A stretch of DNA of 5,446 nt from Spirosoma sp. (GCA_028288385.1 JAQBNX010000380.1:1-5446), one strand, 5' to 3'. Numbered from the stretch's first letter, positions 1 through 5,446 are shown. Translations and numbers: made by a program. Notes: generated by a model not told the origin, from the sequence alone.

Positions 1-284
1 ACAACCGCCACCACCACCGATTTGAACTGAAAACTGGGGGCAAACTCTCCATTGTTGAATACCAACAGGTTGACGACGAAACACTAGCGCTAACGCATAC
101 CGAAGTAGACCCCAGTCTGGAGGGCCAGGGTGTTGGCTCTCACCTGGTGAGTGGCGTGTTAGAATACGTGGAACGAAATAACCTGAAAATTGTGCCGCTC
201 TGTCCGTTCGTTGATGTGTACATCAAACGCCACCCTGAGTGGAAACGGGTGGTTTCGACGACTTTCAACGCACAGAATTTTTAA
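1..284 (+). CDS. GNAT-family N-acetyltransferase, COG2388/YjdJ-like (5' partial)
   Basis: The reading frame is open from the left edge (first full codon at 3) to TAA at 282-284, giving 93 residues; the start codon lies outside the window. The fragment shows the short single-domain GNAT type (Pfam Acetyltransf_CG): an acetyl-CoA pyrophosphate-binding motif EVDPSLEGQGVGSHLV at fragment residues 34-49, then the family signature VPLCPFVDVYIKRHPEW at 64-80. The Cys in the PLCPF segment is the conserved family cysteine, which has been proposed to take part in acetyl transfer. Family members are usually about 90-110 residues, so only a short N-terminus is missing. The protein should be cytosolic; the acceptor substrate is not known for most of the family and nothing here reveals it. 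Its last 20 bp overlap the 3' end of the leftward hydroxylase gene. The family call is firm, the substrate is open. Confidence 0.9.
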   Translation, partial: NRHHHRFELKTGGKLSIVEYQQVDDETLALTHTEVDPSLEGQGVGSHLVSGVLEYVERNNLKIVPLCPFVDVYIKRHPEWKRVVSTTFNAQNF

Positions 285-1167
285 GTTCTGATCGTTTTTT
301 GCTAACTGGCCCCTCACCCCGTAACTGTTTCGTAGTTTTCCGGCTGCCGTCATGGCTCCAGCCCGGTGGGCCGAAGACGTAACCTATTGCATTGCGCAGC
401 GACCCCGCCCGGCTCACATCGTGACGAATGGCGGTCCACTCGTGGAATGCAATCTTAACCGGGTTGTGGGAGTTCAGGTTCGTTGTCAGGCCGTACGTAG
501 GCCGGTGATGCTCAGACTCGAACGTATTAAAAAGCCGATCCCAGATGATGAGCACACCCGCATGATTTTTATCTAGATAAACCAAATCCGAGCCGTGGTG
601 CACCCGATGGTGCGAGGGCGTATTGAATACATACTCAATGGGGGCAGGAAGTTTGTTGATGTGCTCGGTATGAATCCAGAACTGGTAGAGTAAACTGATA
701 GCCTGCATGGTCATAACGGCCACCGGCGAAAAACCGACGAGCGGCAGCCAGAGCCAGAACACAAACGCACCCGTGATGTTGCCCGTCCAGGTCTGCCGCA
801 GGGCTGTACCCAGGTTATACTTCTGTGAGGAATGGTGTACTACGTGTGAGGCCCAGAAATAGCGGCTGCTGTGGCTGATGCGGTGAAACCAGTAATAGCT
901 GAAGTCATCGGCAAAGAACAGCACGATCCATGCCCACCAGTGGGTCATATCTACAGTAAACAGCCGGAACTGATAAACAAATGTAAACGCCCCAAACACA
1001 ATCGCTTTCCCCACGAACCCAACGATTACGTTACCAATGCCCATCGCCAGGCTACCGGCCGTATCTTTGGCATCGTAGTAGTCCTTCTGCTGGCGAGCTG
1101 TTATGATGACTTCCGCCACCAACAGAAAGATAAAACCGGGAATGGCGTACTGAATAAGGTCTTTCAT
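265..1167 (-). CDS. Membrane di-iron hydroxylase, sterol desaturase superfamily, AGMO-like
   Basis: A 300-residue integral membrane protein. The histidine clusters of the fatty acid hydroxylase/sterol desaturase superfamily (PF04116, COG3000) are complete: HRISH (95-99), HVVHH (108-112), HTEH (166-169), HRVHH (187-191), plus H202. Together they would hold two irons for O2-dependent C-H hydroxylation. Hydrophobic segments lie near 8-24, 40-66, 77-94 and 131-165. The segments YNLGTALRQTWTG (117-129), LLYQFWIHTEHIN (159-171), NTPSHHRVHHG (182-192) and DKNHAGVLIIWDRLFNTFE (199-217) are, from memory, characteristic of alkylglycerol monooxygenase (AGMO/TMEM195), the tetrahydropterin-dependent ether-lipid cleaving enzyme. 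Animal AGMO is longer by a C-terminal membrane region; here the protein ends in a basic tail (272-300). ATG at 1167 starts just before the first membrane helix, with no clear Shine-Dalgarno. Superfamily is certain, AGMO-like placement likely, substrate unknown; a carotenoid or fatty-acid hydroxylase is less likely. Confidence 0.92.
   Translation of the reverse strand: MKDLIQYAIPGFIFLLVAEVIITARQQKDYYDAKDTAGSLAMGIGNVIVGFVGKAIVFGAFTFVYQFRLFTVDMTHWWAWIVLFFADDFSYYWFHRISHSSRYFWASHVVHHSSQKYNLGTALRQTWTGNITGAFVFWLWLPLVGFSPVAVMTMQAISLLYQFWIHTEHINKLPAPIEYVFNTPSHHRVHHGSDLVYLDKNHAGVLIIWDRLFNTFESEHHRPTYGLTTNLNSHNPVKIAFHEWTAIRHDVSRAGSLRNAIGYVFGPPGWSHDGSRKTTKQLRGEGPVSKKRSELKNSVR
273..299 (+). terminator. Weak candidate intrinsic terminator after the acetyltransferase
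   Basis: CAGAA at 273-277 can pair with TTCTG at 286-290 (8-nt loop containing the TAA stop), followed four bases later by six Ts at 294-299. The stem is only 5 bp with two GC pairs, so it would be a poor terminator. It also lies inside the 3' coding end of the leftward hydroxylase gene. Listed because it is the only termination-like signal for the rightward gene. Confidence 0.25.
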
Positions 1168-1186
1168 AGTTTATGCCGGTATTGTA

Positions 1187-1194
1187 CAAATATA
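1187..1194 (-). promoter_or_regulatory. Candidate Bacteroidetes -7 element for the hydroxylase gene
   Basis: Read leftward the sequence is TATATTTG, an exact match to the Bacteroidetes sigma-ABfr -7 consensus TAnnTTTG. It ends 19 bp before the hydroxylase ATG, which would give a very short leader. No TTTG is found at the expected upstream distance (17-23 bp), so the -33 half is absent or degenerate. It sits downstream of the rho terminator, where an independent promoter would be needed. Confidence 0.4.
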
Positions 1195-1221
1195 AGCAAA
1201 CTTGACGGACGCTTAGTATCG

Positions 1222-1281
1222 TCGTAGCCCAAACAAACAAGCCCCGTCATTGCTGACGGGGCTTGTTTGTTTGGGCTACGA
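1222..1281. terminator. 28-bp perfect hairpin, rho terminator (bidirectional form)
   Basis: The arms 1222-1249 and 1254-1281 are exact inverted complements, 28 bp without a mismatch, around the 4-nt loop 1250-1253. The inner nine pairs form a GC-rich core (GCCCCGTCA / TGACGGGGC), flanked by an A-rich arm and a T-rich arm (TTGTTTGTTTGGG), so on either strand the core is followed by a U-rich tract. In the rho transcript orientation the loop reads GCAA, a stable GNRA tetraloop; on the other strand it reads TTGC. The hairpin begins 12 nt after the rho stop codon and separates rho from the hydroxylase gene on the same strand. It is best read as the intrinsic terminator of rho. Confidence 0.9.
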
Positions 1282-1293
1282 GAATTAATCAGA

Positions 1294-3462
1294 TTACCGA
1301 TTCATCGAGATAAGAAACTCTTCGTTGTTGCGGGTGCCCTTCATGCGGTCGAGCAGGAAATCCATGCTTTCCATCGGGTTCATGTCGGACATGTGCTTGC
1401 GCAGAATCCAGACTCGTTGCAGGGTTTCTTTATCCAGGAGCAGGTCTTCCCGACGCGTACCGGAGGCCATTACGTCTACAGCAGGGTAAATGCGCTTGTT
1501 CGCCAGCTTACGATCGAGCTGGAGTTCCATATTACCCGTTCCTTTGAATTCCTCAAAAATAACCTCGTCCATTTTTGAGCCTGTGTCAATTAGAGCCGTA
1601 GCGATGATGGTGAGTGAACCTCCGTTCTCTACGTTACGGGCTGCGCCAAAGAATCGCTTTGGCCGGTGTAGGGCGTTGGCATCCACACCACCCGACAGAA
1701 TCTTACCCGACGATGGTACTACGGTGTTATAAGCCCGCGCCAGTCGCGTGATGGAGTCCAGGAGAATCACTACGTCGTGGCCGCATTCAACCATCCGTTT
1801 GGCTTTTTCGAGTACCATGCTCGACACTTTCACGTGCCGGTCGGCCTGCTCATCGAACGTCGACGAGATGACCTCCGCATTTACACTGCGTGCCATGTCT
1901 GTTACTTCTTCAGGGCGCTCGTCAATCAAGAGCACAATCAGGTACACCTCGGGGTGGTTCCGGGTAATAGCGTTAGCTATCTCTTTAAGCAGCACCGTTT
2001 TGCCGGTTTTAGGCTGGGCCACTATCATGCCCCGCTGGCCTTTGCCAATGGGTGCAAACAGGTCCAGCACCCGCGACGAATAATTTTCCGGGCGGTTACT
2101 CAGGTGGAGCTGCTCTTCCGGAAACAGGGGGGTAAGGTATTCAAACGGAATCCGGTCGCGTATTTCTTCGGTTGTTTTTCCGTTCACAGTTGATACCCGG
2201 AGCAAGGCAAAATACTTCTCTCCTTCCTTGGGTGGACGGATGGCACCACGGACCGTATCGCCGGTTTTCAAACCAAACAATTTAATCTGTGAGGGCGATA
2301 CGTAAATATCGTCGGGTGAGGCTAAGTAATTGTAATCGGCTGACCGGAGGAACCCGTAACCACCGTCCTGCATGATCTCCAGCACGCCTTCGTTATCGAT
2401 GATTCCATCGAATTCACGAATGTGCTGATTATACTGGCGCCGTATGCGATTCTGGTATTCCTGAGCTTCGCGGGTTGGCTGATTAGGCAGTGGCTGCGTG
2501 GGCTGGTCTACCTGGGGCTGTTCTGCCTGTTGTTGAACTCCGTTAGGAGGTGTATTAGTCGGCTGTGCATCCTGTTCATGTGCCGAAACGGCAGCCGGAC
2601 TATCAGCCGATTGCATGTTGGCCGCGTTGTCATTGGTAATGACAGTGGGCGTCAGAAATTCCTCATCCGGACGACCGCCGTAATTCAGGCCGGTTTCGTC
2701 AGAAACATTACGCTGGGTGCGGGGCCGCTGACCAACCGATCCGGATGACCGGTTAAATGACTCACCCCCTTCCCGCGGACGGTCCGGGCGGTCCCGTCGG
2801 AGCTGCCCGTTATCACGGTTCCCTTCTATACGTTGCCGGCCGTTTGACCCATCCCGGTTCATGGATTGGTTTCCATCGGGCCGAACCGGACGTTGTGGCC
2901 GGTTACCATCAATCCGCTGGTTTGGTTCCCGTTCGTTGCGGACACGAGGAGCCGGATCGGGCGCTTTCGTTTCGGGTTGCCCATTAGCGGGTAAGGGCAA
3001 TGTATCACTCGGAAATTCTCCCGGCGGTGTTACAGAAGAACTATTTTCGTCGGGTGTTGACATGCCATCTTCCGGAGTGGGAGGTGGTATGTCGGCAGCA
3101 CTGGCGTCGCGCCTAACGCGCTGACGCGTACGGCTGCTGTCGGGACCATCGGCGGCCGGACTGGCAGGAGGAGGGCTGACTGTCGTGACGGGCGCTGCCG
3201 GCTCGGGTAGAGTTGCCTCGCTGGTGGTTACCGGGGCCGGGGTAGCCTTAGGACGCCGGCCACGCCGGGGCGCTTCTTCTGGCAGCGGAGCCGGAGTAGA
3301 TACATCGGCCGGATCAGGGCCGGGCATCACCGATTGCTTTTTCAGTATTTCGTAAACCAATTCTTTTTTCTGGAATTTAGCATTATCGCGAATTCCAAAT
3401 TCATCGGCAATAGGGCGAAGCTCAGAGAGAAGCTTTGCATTTAATTCTTCAATATTATACAT
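1294..3462 (-). CDS. rho: Transcription termination factor Rho with long disordered insert
   Basis: Hexameric RNA-dependent ATPase/helicase that ends transcription of untranslated RNA. Domains in this 722-residue protein: Rho_N helices (1-44); a low-complexity insert (about 45-335); the OB RNA-binding fold (about 355-428, with DGGYGFLRSAD and DDIYVSPSQI); the RecA-type motor (about 435-722). Motor motifs: Walker A QPKTGKT (483-489), catalytic Glu in LLIDERPEE (E515), Walker B VVILLDSITR (564-573), R-loop KGTGNMEL (640-647), arginine finger in SGTR (R670). From the Walker A motif on it aligns with E. coli Rho (419 aa) at a constant offset of 304, so the extra length lies between Rho_N and the OB fold. 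The insert runs from Pro/Ala/Thr-rich (45-170) to Arg/Asn/Asp/Gly-rich (173-251) to Gln/Asn/Pro-rich (253-332). ATG at 3462 is chosen because Rho_N starts there. The gene has a long leader, its own candidate promoter and a strong intrinsic terminator, so it is probably monocistronic. The identification is certain. Confidence 0.98.
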   Translation of the reverse strand: MYNIEELNAKLLSELRPIADEFGIRDNAKFQKKELVYEILKKQSVMPGPDPADVSTPAPLPEEAPRRGRRPKATPAPVTTSEATLPEPAAPVTTVSPPPASPAADGPDSSRTRQRVRRDASAADIPPPTPEDGMSTPDENSSSVTPPGEFPSDTLPLPANGQPETKAPDPAPRVRNEREPNQRIDGNRPQRPVRPDGNQSMNRDGSNGRQRIEGNRDNGQLRRDRPDRPREGGESFNRSSGSVGQRPRTQRNVSDETGLNYGGRPDEEFLTPTVITNDNAANMQSADSPAAVSAHEQDAQPTNTPPNGVQQQAEQPQVDQPTQPLPNQPTREAQEYQNRIRRQYNQHIREFDGIIDNEGVLEIMQDGGYGFLRSADYNYLASPDDIYVSPSQIKLFGLKTGDTVRGAIRPPKEGEKYFALLRVSTVNGKTTEEIRDRIPFEYLTPLFPEEQLHLSNRPENYSSRVLDLFAPIGKGQRGMIVAQPKTGKTVLLKEIANAITRNHPEVYLIVLLIDERPEEVTDMARSVNAEVISSTFDEQADRHVKVSSMVLEKAKRMVECGHDVVILLDSITRLARAYNTVVPSSGKILSGGVDANALHRPKRFFGAARNVENGGSLTIIATALIDTGSKMDEVIFEEFKGTGNMELQLDRKLANKRIYPAVDVMASGTRREDLLLDKETLQRVWILRKHMSDMNPMESMDFLLDRMKGTRNNEEFLISMNR

Positions 3463-3802
3463 AAGTGCAGGTTAGCAGTAAACCTTGGAGAAGCCAAGTT
3501 TATGGCGGAATGATAGCGTTTAGTGGCAGGATCAGGGTATGCACATGGCGAACAGGCAGTGCTTCGACCAAACAGGTAAACAGGAGGAAGTGGCATCAGG
3601 CGCCAAACCAGGCTGATTTTAACAGGGTTACTTAATTATGGAATGTAAACAGATTAACTGGAAAGATTTTACTTGATCCGGACACAAAGATCTGGTGGGG
3701 CCAGACGCGGTGGTGATCAAAAACAGCTAGTACGTCAAGGTGGCAGTCTGTCGTGGTAAAGGGCGTCGCTTTTTAGAAAGCGTTACCGGTAAACCTGGTC
3801 GA
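3463..3802 (-). promoter_or_regulatory. Long C-rich 5' leader of rho, rut-like
   Basis: No gene is seen between the rho start and its candidate promoter, so the rho mRNA would have an untranslated leader of about 340 nt. My hand count for 3501-3760 gives, in the transcript sense, 78 C against 45 G in 260 nt. C-rich, G-poor, unstructured RNA is the hallmark of Rho-utilisation (rut) sites. E. coli rho is known to be autoregulated by Rho-dependent attenuation in its leader, so the same may hold here; that is inference. The only compact structures noticed are a small hairpin at 3767-3782 and a 5-bp stem at 3484-3498 (CTTGG/CCAAG) near the start codon. Confidence 0.5.
3767..3792. repeat. Small hairpin plus 10-bp palindrome at the start of the rho leader
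   Basis: CGCTTT (3767-3772) pairs with AAAGCG (3777-3782) around a 4-nt loop. Directly next to it is the perfect palindrome TTACCGGTAA (3783-3792). With the promoter placed at 3809-3839, both would lie in roughly the first 10-35 nt of the rho transcript. They could be an operator, an mRNA 5'-end stabilising hairpin, or chance. Confidence 0.35.
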
Positions 3803-3831
3803 TGGAAACAAAGGTAACAGACAGACCTGGT
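3793..3831. repeat. Direct repeat ACCTGGT flanking the rho -7 element
   Basis: ACCTGGT occurs at 3793-3799 and again at 3825-3831, 32 bp apart (about three helical turns). One copy lies in the -33/-7 spacer of the candidate rho promoter, the other near its transcription start. The geometry suits a repressor or activator site pair, but two copies of a 7-mer can arise by chance. Confidence 0.35.
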
Positions 3832-3839
3832 TTTGTCAA
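3809..3839 (-). promoter_or_regulatory. Candidate rho promoter (Bacteroidetes sigma-ABfr type)
   Basis: Read leftward: TTG at 3839-3837, a 20-bp spacer, then TACCTTTG at 3816-3809, an exact TAnnTTTG -7 element. Spacing and sequence fit the Bacteroidetes -33/-7 promoter. Transcription would start near 3800-3803. It is the only exact -7 match I found on this strand between rho and coaX. Confidence 0.6.
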
Positions 3840-3972
3840 TACAACGTATTGCAATAGAAAATGTTTCCATTCATACGAGTAGTTGTGCTGTTTCCTTAAA
3901 TTTTCTTAAATGAGGCCACTAACCTCATGACTCTTGTCTCGCTCATCGTTGCAAGTATTGTTCGCCTATCCC
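3840..3972 (+). promoter_or_regulatory. coaX upstream region with tandem 10-bp repeat and 6-bp hairpin
   Basis: The rightward promoter of coaX should lie here, but no exact TAnnTTTG element is present. Near matches are TAGTTGTG (3880-3887) and TAAATTTT (3897-3904), neither with a properly spaced -33 TTG. Two adjoining 10-mers, TTTCCTTAAA (3891-3900) and TTTTCTTAAA (3901-3910), differ at one base. They are followed by ATGAGG (3910-3915) facing CCTCAT (3923-3928), a 6-bp stem with a 7-nt loop. No Shine-Dalgarno is seen before the coaX ATG. The promoter position is unresolved. Confidence 0.3.
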
Positions 3973-4776
3973 ATGACACCACCAAACACTGCCACTGCTG
4001 ACAACCTGGTTATCGACTGGGGAAACACAAGCCTGAAAGTCGGCTGGTTTACTGGTTCTACGTTGCGCAAGACCCAGCGCTACCAGGCCATCGACGAATT
4101 ACTAACGGAATTGCCAGCACGCCCACCCATGCCCGTGATTGTTTCCTCTACGAGCCGATCGGCCGACGAAATAAAAGCCAATCTAAACGGAGGAAAGCAC
4201 ACCATGCTGGTACTGGATAGTCAGATGCCAGTACCCATTGCCAAAGCCTACGATACGCCCCAGACACTCGGGGCCGACCGCGTAGCGGCTGCGGTAGGTG
4301 CAACGACGCTGTTCCCTGATCAAATGTGCCTAGTCCTTGACCTGGGTACGTGCCTGACGGCCGACTTTGTTGATAGCGGAAGCGTGTTCCGGGGCGGATT
4401 GATATCGCCGGGACTCAGGATGCGTTTTCGGGCCATGCATGAGCAAACTGCCCGGCTGCCTCTTATTACGTTCGGGGCGGACGAGGGAGAATCAAACCAG
4501 TCGTGGCCGGTACTTACAGCCAGGAATACTCGGCAGGCAATGGAGAGCGGAGTGGTCAATGGGCTGCTGTTTGAGTTGAATGGTATCATGGAAACCTATC
4601 GCCGGGAGCACCCCGGTACGGTAGTGCTGTTGTGCGGGGGCGATGCGCCTTACTTTGAAAGTCGTTTGAAAGGGCCGATATTTGCAGTCCCTGATTTAGT
4701 GCTGATTGGGTTGAATCGAATTTTACGCTATAATGTTGAGAATGTACAAGCGGATACGCCAGACGTTAACGCATAG
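3973..4776 (+). CDS. coaX: Type III pantothenate kinase (CoaX)
   Basis: Phosphorylates pantothenate with ATP in the cytosol, the first step of coenzyme A synthesis. Type III enzymes are ASKHA-fold dimers that need a monovalent cation and are not feedback-inhibited by CoA. Counting from ATG 3973 (267 aa), the motifs run in family order: phosphate loop VIDWGNTSLKVG (13-24), YDTPQTLGADR (93-103, with the catalytic-type Asp at 102), DLGTCLTADFV (123-133), pantothenate-binding FRGGLISPGL (139-148), NTRQAMESGVVNG (185-197), LCGGDAPYF (220-228) and PDLVLIGLNRIL (240-251). The frame can be opened further to a TTG at 3934, but the added 13 residues resemble nothing in the family, so the ATG is preferred; even so about eight residues precede the usual N-terminus. 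It is divergent from rho, and its end overlaps the barrel-protein gene, suggesting cotranscription and coupled translation. Length and motifs are normal, so it should be active. Confidence 0.96.
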   Translation: MTPPNTATADNLVIDWGNTSLKVGWFTGSTLRKTQRYQAIDELLTELPARPPMPVIVSSTSRSADEIKANLNGGKHTMLVLDSQMPVPIAKAYDTPQTLGADRVAAAVGATTLFPDQMCLVLDLGTCLTADFVDSGSVFRGGLISPGLRMRFRAMHEQTARLPLITFGADEGESNQSWPVLTARNTRQAMESGVVNGLLFELNGIMETYRREHPGTVVLLCGGDAPYFESRLKGPIFAVPDLVLIGLNRILRYNVENVQADTPDVNA

Positions 4777-5446
4777 TTTGCTGGTCATTGCCGCGTCGTC
4801 GCCAGGGGTGCTGGCACAGGGTTTGGGTAACTCGCCCTATTCAGCACTGGGTATCGGCGAATTATATAACGAAGGTAACGTAACCAATCTGGGCATGGGC
4901 GGCATTGGAATCAGCAATGCCAGTCCTTTCTACCTTAATTTACAGAATCCTGCTTTGCTGGCCCGCCGGACGCGGTTTACTATCTTTGAAGTGGGGCTGA
5001 TGGCCCAGTCGAAGAGCCTTTCCCAGAACCTGAATGGCAGTGTGCAGAATCAGCGTGATTTCGGCGGAAACATTGGCTACCTGGCCCTGGCCTTCCCGGG
5101 TAACTCGCGCTGGAACATGGCGCTGAGCCTGAAACCCTATACCTACGTAGATTACAGTACTCGTCAATACCGCCCGGTTCCCGGCACTATTTACGAATCG
5201 GAGTACAGTTATACCGGTCGGGGCGGACTAAACAAGGCCTCCTTTGCCCATGGGGTGCGTATCACCAAAAACATGTACGTTGGCGTAGAAGCTGCCTTTG
5301 TATTCGGCAACATTACCAATGCATCCGACTCGCGGGTACTTATTAACGACAACACCAGTGCGGGTATCCAGGATACACGGGTAAATCGACTGATCCGCGC
5401 TAATTACAGCGACATAATCTGGAAACTGGGCGCAGCCTGGCGGCCT
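4733..5446 (+). CDS. Outer-membrane beta-barrel protein, FadL/OmpP1-like (3' partial)
   Basis: An open frame of 238 codons that runs off the right edge. It starts at ATG 4733 or ATG 4742, overlapping the end of coaX by 44 or 35 bp in another frame, which favours translational coupling. The N-terminus is a signal peptide: basic MYKRIRQ, a hydrophobic stretch, and a likely cut after VLA (residue 28). The mature protein opens with NSPYSALGIGELYNEG, then LGMGGIGISN and NLQNPALLA. From memory this SPYSxxGxG...MGG...NPA pattern marks Bacteroidetes outer-membrane proteins related to the FadL/OmpP1 transport family. The remainder alternates aromatic or hydrophobic residues with polar ones, as beta-strands do (for example MALSLKPYTYVDYS, NMYVGVEAAFVFG), with polar loops. 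It would sit in the outer membrane; the ligand is unknown. About half or more of the barrel probably lies outside the window. The outer-membrane call is good, a transport role is tentative. Confidence 0.82.
   Translation, partial: MLRMYKRIRQTLTHSLLVIAASSPGVLAQGLGNSPYSALGIGELYNEGNVTNLGMGGIGISNASPFYLNLQNPALLARRTRFTIFEVGLMAQSKSLSQNLNGSVQNQRDFGGNIGYLALAFPGNSRWNMALSLKPYTYVDYSTRQYRPVPGTIYESEYSYTGRGGLNKASFAHGVRITKNMYVGVEAAFVFGNITNASDSRVLINDNTSAGIQDTRVNRLIRANYSDIIWKLGAAWRP

Noticed and set aside
159..353. 64-codon leftward open frame
   Set aside because: Lies across the acetyltransferase coding end and the hydroxylase 3' end in another frame; no recognisable domain.
352..1227. Rightward open frames at 352-576 and 871-1227
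   Set aside because: Antisense to the hydroxylase gene, whose histidine motifs establish the real frame; translations look random.
1052..1240. Leftward 62-codon frame starting inside the terminator
   Set aside because: Starts within the hairpin and overlaps the hydroxylase N-terminus out of frame; no family resemblance.
1267..3124. Several rightward open frames antisense to rho
   Set aside because: Shadows of a GC-rich rho gene, especially of the low-complexity insert; no motifs.
3495..3502. CAAGTTTA, a near -7 element (leftward TAAACTTG) close to the rho start
   Set aside because: One mismatch in the TTTG half and no TTG at a suitable upstream distance; the exact match at 3809-3816 is better.
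3934..3972. TTG-started 13-residue extension of CoaX
   Set aside because: The extra residues have no counterpart in the family and the ATG at 3973 already leaves a slightly long N-terminus.
4320..4589. Leftward 89-codon frame inside coaX
   Set aside because: Antisense to a conserved part of CoaX; no recognisable domain.
4940..5167. Leftward 75-codon frame inside the barrel gene
   Set aside because: Antisense to a frame with signal peptide and barrel pattern; the translation looks random.
1..5446. CRISPR arrays, tRNA/rRNA genes, insertion sequences, phage or defence genes
   Set aside because: No regularly spaced repeats, cloverleaf, transposase or terminal-repeat pattern was seen; all coding sequence is accounted for by housekeeping-type or membrane genes.

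Overview
The window looks like ordinary chromosome from a member of the Bacteroidetes, most likely a Cytophagales genus of the Spirosoma/Larkinella type. This is inferred from four things. Rho carries a long disordered insert typical of the phylum. The -7 elements have the form TAnnTTTG. Start codons lack clear Shine-Dalgarno sequences. A type III pantothenate kinase is followed by an outer-membrane barrel protein beginning SPYSxxGxGEL after its signal peptide. I see no mobile element, CRISPR array, tRNA or rRNA gene.

Layout. (1) Positions 1-284, plus strand: the end of a small COG2388-type GNAT acetyltransferase, cut by the window edge. (2) 265-1167, minus: a membrane di-iron hydroxylase of the fatty acid hydroxylase/sterol desaturase superfamily, most like the alkylglycerol monooxygenase (AGMO) branch. 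It overlaps the acetyltransferase tail to tail by 20 bp. (3) 1168-1293: a -7 promoter element for the hydroxylase and a perfect 28-bp hairpin terminator behind rho. (4) 1294-3462, minus: rho, 722 aa, with about 290 extra residues between the N-terminal Rho_N helices and the RNA-binding OB fold. (5) 3463-3972: a divergent intergenic region with a good rho promoter about 345 bp from the rho start, hence a long C-rich, G-poor rho leader, plus short repeats and palindromes. (6) 3973-4776, plus: coaX, type III pantothenate kinase. (7) 4733-5446, plus: the start of an outer-membrane beta-barrel protein, overlapping the end of coaX and running off the window.

The genes fall into three transcription units: the leftward hydroxylase, leftward rho, and rightward coaX plus the barrel gene. 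No single pathway joins them. The features most worth following up are the arginine-only, lysine-free disordered insert in Rho, the rut-like composition of the rho leader (possible autoregulation), and the AGMO-like hydroxylase, whose substrate in bacteria is unclear.
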